NCBI GenBank assembly: GCA_024400505.1
Contig: JAKSMP010000015.1
Location: 1 to 47,330 of the forward strand
Direction: 5' to 3'
From: Bacteroidales bacterium
GTDB taxonomy: Bacteria > Bacteroidota > Bacteroidia > Bacteroidales > P3
DNA length: 47,330 bases
Numbering within the stretch: position 1 is the first letter of the stretch; the number at the start of each line of letters is the position of its first letter. A program made the translations under genes and the position numbers. Below, one piece after another: positions 1 through 9,085 of the stretch. The notes beneath the pieces were generated by a model. It had not been told where the DNA came from. It saw only the letters and a program-made list of their open reading frames with translations, and made no database searches.

Positions 1-60
1 GCTCAGAAGCTCCCCATCTCGACCAAGTTTGTTGTTAAAAGAGATTATATCGAAGAATAA
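1..60 (+). CDS. rplP: 50S ribosomal protein L16, C-terminal end (partial)
   Basis: The window opens inside a reading frame whose last 19 residues, ending KFVVKRDYIEE, match the L16 C-terminus. L16 binds 23S rRNA near the A site of the large subunit. The next gene is rpmC, as in the canonical S10 operon, which supports the call. Most of the gene lies outside the window. Confidence 0.9.
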   Translation, partial: AQKLPISTKFVVKRDYIEE

Positions 61-76
61 ATAAGAAGATACAGTC

Positions 77-286
77 ATGAAAAACGAATTAGTTTTAAAA
101 GAGCTTTCGACTGCTGAGATCAAAGAAAGATTGGACAATGAGCGCACCATGTATCAGAAAATGCTTCTGACCCATGCCGTTTCTCCTCTTGAGAACCCCA
201 ATAAGATAAAAGAAAGTAGAAAAACCATTGCTCGCTGTCTCACCGAGCTCCGCGCACGTGAAATCGCTGAACAGAAGCAGAACTAA
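77..286 (+). CDS. rpmC: 50S ribosomal protein L29
   Basis: A 69-residue protein of the usual L29 length, rich in charged residues and predicted to fold as a helical hairpin. L29 sits at the polypeptide exit tunnel next to L23, where signal recognition particle and trigger factor dock. It starts 16 bp after rplP and 11 bp before rpsQ, so it is co-transcribed in the S10 operon. Identity rests on length, composition and the invariant gene order L16-L29-S17. Confidence 0.95.
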   Translation: MKNELVLKELSTAEIKERLDNERTMYQKMLLTHAVSPLENPNKIKESRKTIARCLTELRAREIAEQKQN

Positions 287-297
287 CTAAGTAGATA

Positions 298-552
298 ATG
301 GAAAGAAATTTAAGAAAAGAAAGAGTCGGTGTTGTGGTGAGCAACAAGATGGACAAATCCATCGTCATCATGGTCGAGCGCAAAGTTAAGCACCCCATGT
401 ACGGCAAGTTCGTGAAGAAGTCCACCAAATTCATGGCTCATGATGAGAAGAACGAGGCCAATATCGGTGATACCGTTCGTATCATGGAAACTCGTCCTTT
501 GAGCAAGAACAAATGCTGGCGTCTCGTTGAAATTATCGAGAAAGCTAAGTAA
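298..552 (+). CDS. rpsQ: 30S ribosomal protein S17
   Basis: An 84-residue OB-fold protein that binds 16S rRNA early in 30S assembly. The family motifs [14 protein letters not shown] (about residues 11-24) and the segment around [14 protein letters not shown] are plain. It begins 11 bp after rpmC. Usual bacterial length is 80-90 residues, so the gene is complete. Confidence 0.97.
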   Translation: MERNLRKERVGVVVSNKMDKSIVIMVERKVKHPMYGKFVKKSTKFMAHDEKNEANIGDTVRIMETRPLSKNKCWRLVEIIEKAK

Positions 553-586
553 TTAGTCCTAACAACCAAGAGAAAAAGATTTTAAA

Positions 587-955
587 ATGATACAACAAGA
601 ATCCAGAATGACCGTTGCCGATAACAGTGGCGCTAAAAGTGCTCTCTGTATCCGCGTTCTTGGTGGCACCAAAAAGCGTTATGCCTCTATTGGCGACACT
701 ATCATGGTGGCCATTAAAGACGCTATCCCTTCTGGCAGCGTTAAAAAGGGAACTGTTTCTAAAGCAGTTGTGGTCCGTACCAAAAAAGAGATTCGCCGCA
801 ATGATGGTAGTTACATCCGCTTCGACGATAATGCATGCGTCCTCCTCACCGCTAATGATGAGCTTCGTGGCACCCGTATCTTTGGACCCGTCGCCCGTGA
901 ACTCCGTGACAAGCAATTCATGAAGATTGTTTCACTGGCTCCCGAAGTATTGTAA
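587..955 (+). CDS. rplN: 50S ribosomal protein L14
   Basis: A 122-residue protein starting [17 protein letters not shown], the near-universal L14 N-terminus. L14 forms an intersubunit bridge with 16S rRNA and binds L19. First gene of the spc-type section; the start is fixed by the conserved N-terminus. A longer frame starting in the middle of this gene (927) belongs to the downstream rplX frame and is not a real start. Confidence 0.98.
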   Translation: MIQQESRMTVADNSGAKSALCIRVLGGTKKRYASIGDTIMVAIKDAIPSGSVKKGTVSKAVVVRTKKEIRRNDGSYIRFDDNACVLLTANDELRGTRIFGPVARELRDKQFMKIVSLAPEVL

Positions 956-977
956 ACAACAAAAAAGAAGAAAAGAA

Positions 978-1301
978 ATGAAATTGCACGTAAAAAAAGG
1001 GGATACCGTTATGGTTATCGCTGGTAGCGATAAAGGTAAGTCCGGTAAGGTCCTTAAAGTGTATCCCGAAAAGAATCGCGCCATTGTGGAAGGTCGTAAC
1101 CTTGTGAAGAAACATACCAAACCCAATGCTAAAAACACCCAGGGAGGTATTGTTGAGCAGGAAGCTCCTATCCATCTGTCCAATCTTATGGTTATTGATG
1201 CTGATGGTAACCCCACTCGTATCGGCCGTAGAATTGACGAAAAAACCGGTAAATTAGTACGTTATTCTAAAAAGTCCGCAGACAAAAAGGAGATTAAATA
1301 A
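978..1301 (+). CDS. rplX: 50S ribosomal protein L24
   Basis: A 107-residue protein with a KOW motif ([20 protein letters not shown], about residues 4-23). L24 is an assembly-initiator protein for the 50S subunit. The frame is open upstream to 927, but that would overlap rplN; ATG 978 after an A-rich AAGAAAAGAA stretch gives the family N-terminus MKLHVKKGD. Its stop overlaps the rplE start (TAATG, 1 base shared), suggesting translational coupling. Confidence 0.96.
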   Translation: MKLHVKKGDTVMVIAGSDKGKSGKVLKVYPEKNRAIVEGRNLVKKHTKPNAKNTQGGIVEQEAPIHLSNLMVIDADGNPTRIGRRIDEKTGKLVRYSKKSADKKEIK

Positions 1302-1861
1302 TGGCATATATTCCTACTTTAAAGACCAAATATAACGAGGAAATTCTCCCCGCTCTCATGAAAGAGTATGGGTATAAGACCGTTATGCAGGCTCCTCGTC
1401 TGAAAAAAATTACTTTAAATCAGGGCCTCGGTAAGGCCGCTATCGCTGATAAGAAAGTTATTGATAAGGGTATCGAAGAGATGACCATGATCGCTGGCCA
1501 GAAAGCTGTTGCTACCAAGAGCCGCAAGGATATCTCTAACTTCAAACTGCGTCGCGGTATGCCCATTGGCGTTCGCGTTACTCTCCGTGGCGAGCGTATG
1601 TATGAGTTCCTTGAGCGTCTCATCACTGCCTCTATCCCCCGTATCCGTGACTTCCGTGGTATCAATGATAAGGGTTTTGATGGTCAGGGTAACTATACTT
1701 TCGGTATCTCTGAGCAGATTATCTTCCCCGAAATCGACATCGACAAGATTGATCGCATCCAGGGTATGGATATCACCTTCGTGACCTCTGCTAACACCGA
1801 TAAGGAAGCTATGTCTCTCCTCAAACTGTTTGGCATTCCTTTCAAGAATCAACAAAAATAA
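1301..1861 (+). CDS. rplE: 50S ribosomal protein L5
   Basis: A 186-residue protein, close to the usual 179-185. L5 binds 5S rRNA and helps place it in the central protuberance of the large subunit, contacting the P-site tRNA. Motifs such as [26 protein letters not shown] and [14 protein letters not shown] are recognisable. Start overlaps the rplX stop by one base. Confidence 0.98.
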   Translation: MAYIPTLKTKYNEEILPALMKEYGYKTVMQAPRLKKITLNQGLGKAAIADKKVIDKGIEEMTMIAGQKAVATKSRKDISNFKLRRGMPIGVRVTLRGERMYEFLERLITASIPRIRDFRGINDKGFDGQGNYTFGISEQIIFPEIDIDKIDRIQGMDITFVTSANTDKEAMSLLKLFGIPFKNQQK

Positions 1862-1867
1862 AAGATA

Positions 1868-2167
1868 ATGGCAAAAGAATCAATTAAGGCTAGAGAGCGC
1901 AAAAGAGCTAAAATGGTTGCTCGTTACGCTGCAAAACGTGCCGCTTTAAAGGAAATTGTCCGCACCGGCGAACCTGAGGATGTTGAGAAGGCTGTTATTG
2001 CTCTTCAGAAGCTTCCTAAGAATTCCAACCCTATCCGCATGCACAACCGTTGCCAGCTTACTGGCCGTCCCAAGGGTTATATGCGTCAGTTCGGTATTTC
2101 CCGTATCAACTTCCGTGAGATGGCTCTCAGTGGTCTTATCCCCGGTGTTAAAAAGTCCAGTTGGTAA
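1868..2167 (+). CDS. rpsN: 30S ribosomal protein S14 (zinc-free form)
   Basis: A 99-residue S14, the long form lacking the CxxC zinc ligands of the short (61-residue) form; the C-terminal part with [19 protein letters not shown] and the end KKSSW is classic. It binds 16S rRNA in the 30S head. Six bases separate it from rplE. Confidence 0.97.
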   Translation: MAKESIKARERKRAKMVARYAAKRAALKEIVRTGEPEDVEKAVIALQKLPKNSNPIRMHNRCQLTGRPKGYMRQFGISRINFREMALSGLIPGVKKSSW

Positions 2168-2242
2168 CAGATAATTAATTCACATTGGTAGCTTTGCAAG
2201 TTGGCAAGCCCAATACTACAAAACTTAAAATCAAGTAATAAA

Positions 2243-2644
2243 ATGGTAACAGATCCTATTGCAGATTATTTGACCCGTATGCGTAATGCTATCGCATCTA
2301 AGCACAGAGTCGTTGAAATTCCTGCATCCAAATTGAAGAAAGAGATCACCAAGATCTTGTTCGAAAAAGGTTATATTCTCAACTACAAATTCGAGAATGA
2401 GGGTGCTCACAATCAAACTATCAAAATCGCTTTGAAGTACCACCCCGTAACCAAAATCTCCGCTATCTCCGAGCTGAAGCGTGTTAGCTCCCCCGGTTTG
2501 CGCCGTTATGTTAGCGTTGAAGATATGCCTCGCGTGCTCAATGGTCTTGGTATCGCTATCATCTCTACTTCTAAAGGTCTCATGACTGACAAGGAAGCTC
2601 GCACTTTGAATGTCGGTGGCGAAGTTATTTGTTACATCAGCTAA
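2243..2644 (+). CDS. rpsH: 30S ribosomal protein S8
   Basis: A 133-residue protein starting [16 protein letters not shown], the conserved S8 N-terminus, which sets the start at ATG 2243 rather than the in-frame TTG at 2201. S8 organises the central domain of 16S rRNA and in E. coli also represses the spc operon by binding its mRNA near rplE; whether that holds here cannot be seen. The C-terminal end GGEVICYIS is typical. Confidence 0.97.
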   Translation: MVTDPIADYLTRMRNAIASKHRVVEIPASKLKKEITKILFEKGYILNYKFENEGAHNQTIKIALKYHPVTKISAISELKRVSSPGLRRYVSVEDMPRVLNGLGIAIISTSKGLMTDKEARTLNVGGEVICYIS

Positions 2645-2665
2645 TTAAGAGAGGAGATTTAAGAA

Positions 2666-3220
2666 ATGTCAAGAATTGGTAATATGCCCATCCACCTCCC
2701 TGCAGGTGTTGAAGTAAAGGTATCTCCTGAGAATGTCATTACCGTTAAGGGTCCTAAAGGTGAACTCAACCAAGAAGTTAATCCTGCTATCACTATAAAG
2801 AACGAAGATGGTATTCTTACTTTTGTACGTCCTTCCGATTCCCGTGAACACAAGGCTATGCATGGTCTCTATCGTGCTCTTGTTGCCAACATGGTAAAAG
2901 GTGTTTCCGAAGGTTTCACCTGCGTTCAGGAAGTTATTGGTGTAGGTTACAAAGTTCAGGCTACTGGTAATGTTATGGAAATGGATCTCGGTTATAGCCA
3001 CAAGATTTTCTTCGAGTTGGCTCCCGAAATTCATGTTGAGACCGTTACTGAGAAGGGTAAGAACCCCATTATCACTATGACCTGCTGCGATAAGCAAATC
3101 CTGGGTCAGGCTGCTGCTAAGATTCGCTCTCTGCGTAAACCCGAACCTTACAAGGGTAAAGGTATTCGCTTCAAGGGTGAAGAGGTCCGCAAAAAGGCTG
3201 GTAAAGCTGCTGCTAAATAA
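2666..3220 (+). CDS. rplF: 50S ribosomal protein L6
   Basis: A 184-residue two-domain protein located near the GTPase-factor binding site of the 50S subunit. It begins MSRIGNMPIHLPAGVEV and ends with the rRNA-binding motif PEPYKGKGIRFKGEEVRKKA (about 158-177), both diagnostic. A GAGAGGAG stretch 8-15 bases upstream is one of the few Shine-Dalgarno-like sites in this operon. Confidence 0.98.
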   Translation: MSRIGNMPIHLPAGVEVKVSPENVITVKGPKGELNQEVNPAITIKNEDGILTFVRPSDSREHKAMHGLYRALVANMVKGVSEGFTCVQEVIGVGYKVQATGNVMEMDLGYSHKIFFELAPEIHVETVTEKGKNPIITMTCCDKQILGQAAAKIRSLRKPEPYKGKGIRFKGEEVRKKAGKAAAK

Positions 3221-3250
3221 TCATTAATTGAACGCCTAAGAATTTTTATT

Positions 3251-3604
3251 ATGGCTACTAAAAAAGATATAAGAAGAACTAAGATTAAATTCCGCATCCG
3301 TCATAAGATCAGCGGTACTGCTGAAATGCCGCGTCTTTCTGTGTTCAGAAGCAATAAGGAAATTTATGCACAGGTAATTGACGATGTTAAAGGTGTGACA
3401 CTGACCGCAGCTTCCTCTTTGGAGAAAGGTGTTGAAAAGAGTGGCACAAAAAGCGATGTCGCTGCTAAGGTAGGTAAAATGCTTGCTGAGCGCGCTATTG
3501 CTGCTGGTATCAATACCGTGGTGTTTGACCGTAACGGTTATCTCTACCATGGTCGTGTTAAATCCTTGGCAGATGGTGCCAGAGAAGGTGGTTTAAAATT
3601 CTAA
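3251..3604 (+). CDS. rplR: 50S ribosomal protein L18
   Basis: A 117-residue 5S rRNA-binding protein of the central protuberance. The signature [18 protein letters not shown] (about 29-46) and the C-terminal [19 protein letters not shown] pattern identify it. It lies between rplF and rpsE, with 6 bases to rpsE. Confidence 0.97.
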   Translation: MATKKDIRRTKIKFRIRHKISGTAEMPRLSVFRSNKEIYAQVIDDVKGVTLTAASSLEKGVEKSGTKSDVAAKVGKMLAERAIAAGINTVVFDRNGYLYHGRVKSLADGAREGGLKF

Positions 3605-3610
3605 TAAGTC

Positions 3611-4129
3611 ATGGCTGAAGTAAACGTTAAAAGAGTTAAGTCTAGCGAAATCGAGTTCAAAGATCGTCTCGTTGCTATTAATCGCGTAACCAAGGTTACC
3701 AAGGGTGGTAGAACTTTCACCTTTGCTGCCATTGTCGTTATTGGAAATGAAAACGGTGTCGTAGGTTACGGTCTTGGCAAAGCCAAGGAAGTACAGGCTG
3801 CCATCCAAAAGGGTGTTGACGATGCTAAGAAAAACCTTATTAAGGTTCCCGTGCTTAAAGGTACTATTCCTCATGAGCAGTGTGGTAAGTATAGCGGTGC
3901 TCGCGTTTTCTTGAAACCCGCAGCTCCTGGTACCGGTGTTATCGCTGGTGGTGCTATGCGTGCTGTTTTGGAGAGCGTAGGTGTGAAGGACGTGCTTGCT
4001 AAGTGCAAGGGTTCTTCTAATCCCCACAGTGTTGTGAAAGCTACCATCAATGCTCTTCTCCAAATGAAGGATCCTTGCATGGTTGCTGAACTTCGCGGTA
4101 TCACTCTCGATAAAGTGTTTAATGGTTAA
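3611..4129 (+). CDS. rpsE: 30S ribosomal protein S5
   Basis: A 172-residue protein with the N-terminal double-stranded-RNA-binding fold ([20 protein letters not shown] at about 27-46) and the C-terminal domain with [21 protein letters not shown]5 contributes to decoding accuracy and mRNA unwinding at the entry channel. Confidence 0.98.
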   Translation: MAEVNVKRVKSSEIEFKDRLVAINRVTKVTKGGRTFTFAAIVVIGNENGVVGYGLGKAKEVQAAIQKGVDDAKKNLIKVPVLKGTIPHEQCGKYSGARVFLKPAAPGTGVIAGGAMRAVLESVGVKDVLAKCKGSSNPHSVVKATINALLQMKDPCMVAELRGITLDKVFNG

Positions 4130-4147
4130 TCATAGGAGACTTGAAAC

Positions 4148-4333
4148 ATGGCAGAAAAGACTTTGAAAATCAAACAGGTTAGAAGTATTATTGGTCGTCC
4201 TGCTCGTCAGAAAAGAACCATGGAAGCTCTTGGCCTTCGCAAAATCAACCATGAGCGTACCGTTGTTGCAACTCCTCAGGTTCTCGGTATGATTGAAAAG
4301 GTGAAACATTTAATCACTGTTGAGGAAAATTAA
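4148..4333 (+). CDS. rpmD: 50S ribosomal protein L30
   Basis: A 61-residue single-domain L30 of normal bacterial length (IKQVRSIIGRPARQKRTMEA, LGLRKINHERTV). It follows rpsE by 18 bp, preceded by AGGAGAC. The 48-bp gap to rplO holds a small 6-bp hairpin (TCTCTA/TAGAGA) of unknown meaning. Confidence 0.96.
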   Translation: MAEKTLKIKQVRSIIGRPARQKRTMEALGLRKINHERTVVATPQVLGMIEKVKHLITVEEN

Positions 4334-4381
4334 TTGTTAGACGCTCTCTAGTTTTTTAGAGATTTAAAAGAGTATATTATT

Positions 4382-4831
4382 ATGAGTTTAAATAATCTCA
4401 AACCCGCAGAAGGTTCCATTAAGCATTCCAAACGTATCGGCCGTGGCGCTGGTTCTGGTAAAGGCGGTACTTCCACTCGTGGTAATAAGGGTGCTAAAGC
4501 TCGTTCGGGTTATCACCAGAAAATCGGTTTTGAAGGTGGCCAGATGCCTATCTATCGCCGTCTTCCTAAGTTTGGTTTCACTAACATCAACCGTGTTGAG
4601 TATGTAGGTATCAACATCGATACTCTCAATGCCCTCGCTGAAGCTAAAAACATCGTAGATTTCAATGTTGAGGTTTTCAAGCAGAATGGTCTGATCTCCG
4701 GTAAGGATCGTATAAAGATTCTTGGTCGTGGTGAGCTCAACAAGACTGTCAACGTTACTGCTCACGCTTTCAGTGCTACTGCTAAGCAGGCTATTGAAGC
4801 TAAAGGTGGCGTTGCTACTGTAATTGAATAA
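4382..4831 (+). CDS. rplO: 50S ribosomal protein L15
   Basis: A 149-residue late-assembly protein of the 50S subunit. The Gly/Lys-rich N-terminus (KRIGRGAGSGKGGTSTRGNK, about 17-36) and the motif GFEGGQMPIYRRLPKFGF are diagnostic. It is separated from secY by a 98-bp spacer filled with an unusual inverted repeat (see separate entry). Confidence 0.98.
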   Translation: MSLNNLKPAEGSIKHSKRIGRGAGSGKGGTSTRGNKGAKARSGYHQKIGFEGGQMPIYRRLPKFGFTNINRVEYVGINIDTLNALAEAKNIVDFNVEVFKQNGLISGKDRIKILGRGELNKTVNVTAHAFSATAKQAIEAKGGVATVIE

Positions 4832-4909
4832 AGTTAATGAAGTTGATGGAGTTTGCAAGGCTTTATGCTTTTCAAGCTTCATAAACTTCATTTACTCCAT
4901 CAACTTCAA
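4831..4909 (+). repeat. 9-nt-period inverted repeat between rplO and secY
   Basis: The left arm is AAGTTAATG, AAGTTGATG, GAGTTTGCA in tandem from 4831; the right arm, from 4874, is AAGCTTCAT, AAACTTCAT, TTACTCCAT, CAACTTCAA. The arms are mutually complementary: 4839-4852 pairs perfectly over 14 bp with 4894-4907, loop 41 nt. No U-tract follows, so it does not look like a simple terminator. It may form an mRNA hairpin inside the spc transcript that sets secY expression or stability; role unknown. Confidence 0.8.
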
Positions 4910-4929
4910 AAACTATTAAATTTAACTAT

Positions 4930-6288
4930 ATGAAGAGATTAATACAGACACTCAAAAACATCTGGTCTATTGAAGACTTGCGTAAGAGAATCCTTTACAC
5001 TTTAGGTTTGATTTTAGTGTACCGCATTGGTTGTTATATCGTTCTCCCTGGTGTTGATCCTTCTCAACTGCAAAACCTTCAGAGCCAAGGTGCTGATGGT
5101 TTGATGGGTCTGTTGAACATGTTCTCCGGTGGCGCATTCTCCAATGCTTCTATTTTTGCTTTGGGTATCATGCCTTATATTACTGCTTCCATCGTGATCC
5201 AGTTGTTTGTCATGGTTATCCCTTATTTCCAGAAAATGCAGCATGATGGTGAGAATGGTCGTAGGAAGATGAACCAAATCACACGTCTTCTTACTGTCGC
5301 CATCACTTGCTTCCAAGCTCCCGCTTATATCACCAATATGATGTATCAGCTTGGCGCATCTTCTACCGCTATTTACCCCTTTGACGGTTCTGCTCCCACT
5401 TGGACTTTTTGGGCTTCTAGCATCATTATCCTGACTGCTGGTACTCTTTTTGTTATGTGGCTTGGTGAGCGTATTACTGAAAAGGGCGTAGGTAATGGTA
5501 TTTCTTTGTTGATTATGATTGGTATTATCGCTCGTCTGCCCTTCGCTTTATTTGGAGAATTTGTATCTCGTTTGGCTGAAGCTGGCGGTGGTATGGTGAT
5601 GTTCCTTATTGAAATTGTTGTCCTGCTCGCTGTAATTCTCCTAGTTATTTTGCTGGTACAGGGTACCCGTCGTATTCCTGTTCAGTATGCAAAGCGTATT
5701 ATGGGTAATAGACAATATGGTGGACAGCGCAATTGGATTCCTATTAAGGTCAATGCAGCTGGTGTTATGCCTATCATTTTCGCTCAGGCAATTATGTTTA
5801 TCCCCATTACTTTGATGAGTTTTACTGGAAACTCTGATAGTAAGTTTATGATGGCTTTCGCAGATTATAATGGTTTTTGGTATAACCTGGTTTTCTTTAT
5901 CCTGGTTGTTCTGTTTACTTATTTCTACACTGCTATTGCCATCAATCCTAATCAGATGGCTGAAGATATGAAAAAGAATGGTGGCTTTATTCCTGGTGTT
6001 AAGCCTGGTAAAAAGACTGCTGAGTATCTTGATGATATCCTTTCTCGTGTTACTCTTCCTGGTTCATTCTTTTTGGCTATCGTTGCTATTTTGCCTGCAA
6101 TTATTAGATTGGCAAATGTTAATTCCCAGTTTGCTCAATTTTATGGTGGTACTTCTCTTCTCATCTTGGTTGGTGTCATTCTTGATACCTTGCAGCAAAT
6201 TGAGAGCCATCTTTTGATGCGTCATTACGACGGTCTTACTAAATCTGGTCGAATCAAAGGTCGTACTTCAATGTCTATTCAGGCATAA
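4930..6288 (+). CDS. secY: Preprotein translocase subunit SecY
   Basis: A 452-residue polytopic inner-membrane protein with about ten hydrophobic segments, the pore of the SecYEG translocon. Family motifs include YRIGCYIVLPGVDP (about 31-44), the plug-region and TM2 segment with FALGIMPYITASIVIQL (about 76-92), GGQRNWIPIKVNAAGVMPIIFA and IRLANVNSQFAQFYGGTSLLI. Length is normal. Eleven bases separate it from map, as in other Bacteroidota. Confidence 0.98.
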   Translation: MKRLIQTLKNIWSIEDLRKRILYTLGLILVYRIGCYIVLPGVDPSQLQNLQSQGADGLMGLLNMFSGGAFSNASIFALGIMPYITASIVIQLFVMVIPYFQKMQHDGENGRRKMNQITRLLTVAITCFQAPAYITNMMYQLGASSTAIYPFDGSAPTWTFWASSIIILTAGTLFVMWLGERITEKGVGNGISLLIMIGIIARLPFALFGEFVSRLAEAGGGMVMFLIEIVVLLAVILLVILLVQGTRRIPVQYAKRIMGNRQYGGQRNWIPIKVNAAGVMPIIFAQAIMFIPITLMSFTGNSDSKFMMAFADYNGFWYNLVFFILVVLFTYFYTAIAINPNQMAEDMKKNGGFIPGVKPGKKTAEYLDDILSRVTLPGSFFLAIVAILPAIIRLANVNSQFAQFYGGTSLLILVGVILDTLQQIESHLLMRHYDGLTKSGRIKGRTSMSIQA

Positions 6289-6299
6289 TTTTTTGGAAC

Positions 6300-7070
6300 A
6301 TGATCCTCTTAAAGACTCAAGAAGAAATCGAACTGATACGTGACGCTGCCCGCCTCGTCGGCAAATCTCTCGCCGAGGTGGGCCGTCATATCCGTCCAGG
6401 TGTCACGACTGCTTATCTTGATAAAATTGGAGAGCAGTTTATACGCGACAATGGTGGTATCCCTTTGTGTAAAGGTTATGAAGGTTTCCCTTCTGCTTTT
6501 TGCATTTCTGTGAATGATGTCGTTGTTCATGGTATTCCTAGTAATGATGTTTTTATTAAGGACGGGGACAACGTTTCTCTTGATGTGGTTGTTGAGTTGA
6601 ACGGTTACTGCGGTGACTCTGCTTATACTTTCACCTGCGGAGAATCTACCTCTGAAATGCAGCGTCTTCTTAAGACTACCAAAGAGGCTCTATATATTGG
6701 CCTTGACAAGTGTAAGGCAGGTAATCGTATTGGCGACATTGGAAGTGCCATTCAGATGCATTGCGAGAAAAATGGATATTCCATTGTTCGTGAGCTCTGT
6801 GGTCACGGTGTTGGCATTAAGATGCATGAAAGCCCTAATGTTCCAAACTACGGCGTTAAAGGTACCGGTCCTCTGCTGAAAGAAGGCATGGTTATTGCCG
6901 TTGAACCGATGGTTTGCATGGGCTCCAAAAATGTTAAGTTCTCGAAAGAGGACGGTTGGACTTGCCGTACTAGAGACGGTAAACCTGCAGCGCACTTTGA
7001 GCATACTGTTGCTATAACTAGTAATGGTCCAGACATCCTATCCACATTCGATTTTATTGAAAACCTCTAA
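6300..7070 (+). CDS. map: Methionine aminopeptidase, type I
   Basis: A 256-residue cytoplasmic metalloprotease that removes the initiator methionine from nascent proteins. The expected metal ligands are visible: Asp in SLDVVVELNGYCGDSAYTF (two Asp), His in GHGVGIKMHE, Glu in VIAVEPMV and Glu in AHFEHTVAIT. There is no N-terminal SH3-like extension and no insertion, which makes it type I. Located between secY and infA, a conserved placing that couples N-terminal processing to ribosome synthesis. Confidence 0.97.
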   Translation: MILLKTQEEIELIRDAARLVGKSLAEVGRHIRPGVTTAYLDKIGEQFIRDNGGIPLCKGYEGFPSAFCISVNDVVVHGIPSNDVFIKDGDNVSLDVVVELNGYCGDSAYTFTCGESTSEMQRLLKTTKEALYIGLDKCKAGNRIGDIGSAIQMHCEKNGYSIVRELCGHGVGIKMHESPNVPNYGVKGTGPLLKEGMVIAVEPMVCMGSKNVKFSKEDGWTCRTRDGKPAAHFEHTVAITSNGPDILSTFDFIENL

Positions 7071-7080
7071 TTAGAATTTT

Positions 7081-7299
7081 ATGGCTAAGCAATCTTCAAT
7101 ACAACTGGACGGTACCGTAACTGAATCTTTGGGTAATGCAATGTTTCGTGTAGAGTTAGAAAATGGTCATCAGATTATTGCTCATATTTCTGGCAAGATG
7201 CGTATGCATTATATTAAGATTCTTCCTGGTGATAAGGTTTCAATTGAAATGTCACCTTATGATTTAACCAAGGGGCGTATCACTTATCGCCATAAATAA
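7081..7299 (+). CDS. infA: Translation initiation factor IF-1
   Basis: A 72-residue OB-fold protein that occupies the A site of the 30S subunit during initiation. The N-terminal [13 protein letters not shown] and the motifs [20 protein letters not shown] and [20 protein letters not shown] are unmistakable. It starts 10 bp after map and is followed by rpmJ. Confidence 0.98.
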   Translation: MAKQSSIQLDGTVTESLGNAMFRVELENGHQIIAHISGKMRMHYIKILPGDKVSIEMSPYDLTKGRITYRHK

Positions 7300-7357
7300 G
7301 TCGTTTGTGGCTGTTAATATCGTGTTGAAAAGAATTTATTTGAAAAAATACTAAAAA

Positions 7358-7474
7358 ATGAAAGTAAGAGTTTCTGTAAAGAAAAGATCCCCCGAGTGCA
7401 AGGTGGTTCGTCGCCACGGGGTTGTCTATGTAATTAACAAGAAGAATCCAAAGTTTAAACAAAGACAAGGATAA
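7358..7474 (+). CDS. rpmJ: 50S ribosomal protein L36 (zinc-ligand-poor form)
   Basis: A 38-residue protein starting [15 protein letters not shown] and ending NPKFKQRQG, the smallest protein of the 50S subunit. Canonical L36 binds zinc through three Cys and one His; here only Cys14 remains, and the other ligand positions are Ser11, Asn27 and Phe33. This ligand-poor form is usual in Bacteroidota. Place between infA and rpsM is canonical. Confidence 0.95.
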   Translation: MKVRVSVKKRSPECKVVRRHGVVYVINKKNPKFKQRQG

Positions 7475-7505
7475 TTAATTAACAAAAAAGAAGAAAAAGA
7501 AATTT

Positions 7506-7883
7506 ATGGCAAGAATCGCGGGTATTGACTTACCCAAAAACAAAAGAGGCGTTATAGGTCTGACCTATATCTATGGTATCGGAAGAAGTCTTGCTTCTGA
7601 GATTCTGGCTAAGGCTGGCATCGATGAAAACAAGAAAGTTCAAGACTGGTCTGATGATGAGCAGAACACCCTTCGTAACATCATTAATGATGAGTACAAA
7701 GTTGAAGGTGCTCTTCGTTCTGAAGTTCAGATGAACATTAAGCGCCTGATGGATATTGGCTGCTATCGTGGTATCCGTCATCGTCTCGGTCTTCCTCTCC
7801 GTGGTCAGAGCACTAAGAATAACGCTCGTACACGTAAGGGTAAGAAGAAAACTATCGCTAACAAGAAGAAAGCTACTAAGTAA
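7506..7883 (+). CDS. rpsM: 30S ribosomal protein S13
   Basis: A 125-residue protein of the 30S head that contacts the P-site tRNA and the 50S subunit. It starts [15 protein letters not shown] and carries the C-terminal signature [20 protein letters not shown] (about 79-98) followed by a Lys-rich tail. First gene of the alpha-operon section. Confidence 0.98.
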   Translation: MARIAGIDLPKNKRGVIGLTYIYGIGRSLASEILAKAGIDENKKVQDWSDDEQNTLRNIINDEYKVEGALRSEVQMNIKRLMDIGCYRGIRHRLGLPLRGQSTKNNARTRKGKKKTIANKKKATK

Positions 7884-7971
7884 CTATTTATGTAGCGCCT
7901 AAATGCGGATTATATTTGAATTTGGAGCATTGGGTAAACAAAAGTAAAATCAAGCACAACTAAAGAAAATT

Positions 7972-8361
7972 ATGGCAAAAACTTCTAAACCGACTAAAAA
8001 AAGAGTCGTTAAAGTTGAACCTCTCGGAAGAGCATGTATTTTTGCTTCTTTCAACAACGTTATTATTTCGTTGACTAATAATGCCGGTCAAGTGATTTCT
8101 TGGTCGTCTGCAGGAAAAATGGGCTTCCGCGGATCGAAGAAAAACACTCCGTACGCCGCTCAGATGGCTGCGGAAGATTGCGGTAAAGTTGCTTATGATT
8201 TGGGCCTAAGAAAAGTTAAGGTCTTTGTTAAGGGACCTGGTCAAGGACGTGAATCTGCAATCCGTGCAATCAATGGCTGTGGTATTGAAGTGACTGAAAT
8301 CGTTGATATCACTCCTCTTCCTCACAATGGTTGCCGTCCCCCAAAACGTCGCCGCGTGTAA
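7972..8361 (+). CDS. rpsK: 30S ribosomal protein S11
   Basis: A 129-residue protein of the 30S platform. Motifs: [20 protein letters not shown] (about 25-44), [34 protein letters not shown] and the C-terminus [12 protein letters not shown]. It lies 88 bp after rpsM; the gap shows no clear promoter. Confidence 0.98.
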   Translation: MAKTSKPTKKRVVKVEPLGRACIFASFNNVIISLTNNAGQVISWSSAGKMGFRGSKKNTPYAAQMAAEDCGKVAYDLGLRKVKVFVKGPGQGRESAIRAINGCGIEVTEIVDITPLPHNGCRPPKRRRV

Positions 8362-8392
8362 TTATTAACTTACGTAAAATTGATATTTTAAA

Positions 8393-8998
8393 ATGGCAAG
8401 ATATACAGGTCCTAAAACCAAAATCGCTAGAAAGTTCCACGAACCTATTTTTGGTCCCGATAAGAACTACGAAAAGAAACCTTACGCTCCCGGTATGCAC
8501 GGCCAGAACCGCCGCCGTGGCAAAACCTCGGAATACGGCATTCAGCTTCAAGAGAAGCAGAAAGCTAAATACACTTATGGCATTCTCGAACGTCAGTTCC
8601 GTAAACTTTATGCTGAAGCCTCCCGTCGTGGTGGTATCACTGGTGAAGAGCTTATGAAACTCATTGAGAGCCGTCTTGACAATGTTGTTTATCGTTTAGG
8701 TATTGGTTGCAGCCGTGCTCAGGCTCGTCAATTGGTATCTCATTGCCACATTGCTGTTAATGGTAATGTTGTGAATATTCCTTCTTATGAGCTTAAAATT
8801 GGTGATGTTGTTAGCGTTCGCGAGAGATCACGCTCTTTAGAGATTATCGTTGATAATCTTGCTTCTCGCGCTAATAACTACGCTTGGCTTGAATGGGATG
8901 GTTCTTCTATGTCCGGTAAATTTGTTAGCTACCCAGAGCGTGCTGACATTCCCGAGACCATCAATGAGCAGCTCATCGTTGAACTCTATTCTAAGTAA
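8393..8998 (+). CDS. rpsD: 30S ribosomal protein S4
   Basis: A 201-residue primary 16S rRNA-binding protein. It has the long N-terminal domain ([20 protein letters not shown]) and the S4 RNA-binding domain from about residue 90 ([20 protein letters not shown]). The N-terminal zinc ligands are absent. In E. coli S4 is the repressor of the alpha operon; no matching mRNA structure was identified here. Confidence 0.98.
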   Translation: MARYTGPKTKIARKFHEPIFGPDKNYEKKPYAPGMHGQNRRRGKTSEYGIQLQEKQKAKYTYGILERQFRKLYAEASRRGGITGEELMKLIESRLDNVVYRLGIGCSRAQARQLVSHCHIAVNGNVVNIPSYELKIGDVVSVRERSRSLEIIVDNLASRANNYAWLEWDGSSMSGKFVSYPERADIPETINEQLIVELYSK

Positions 8999-9011
8999 TA
9001 GGGTTTAGTTA

Positions 9012-9060
9012 CTGGTTTCAGGATGACGTTTCCATCTTAAGAAACCAGATTCCAGAAACC
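9012..9060 (+). repeat. Small inverted repeat in the rpsD-rpoA spacer
   Basis: CTGGTTTC (9012-9019) pairs with GAAACCAG (9041-9048), and a second CCAGAAACC follows at 9052-9060, so two alternative pairings are possible. There is no T-run after either, so this is not an obvious terminator. It could be an attenuator or processing site between the ribosomal genes and rpoA, but this is a guess. Confidence 0.5.
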
Positions 9061-9085
9061 ACAATAACAATTAGAAAGGAATTTT

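Noticed and set aside
4839-4907. rplO-secY hairpin as a Rho-independent terminator
   Set aside because: The loop is 41 nt, no T-run follows, and secY would be cut off from its operon with no promoter seen behind it.
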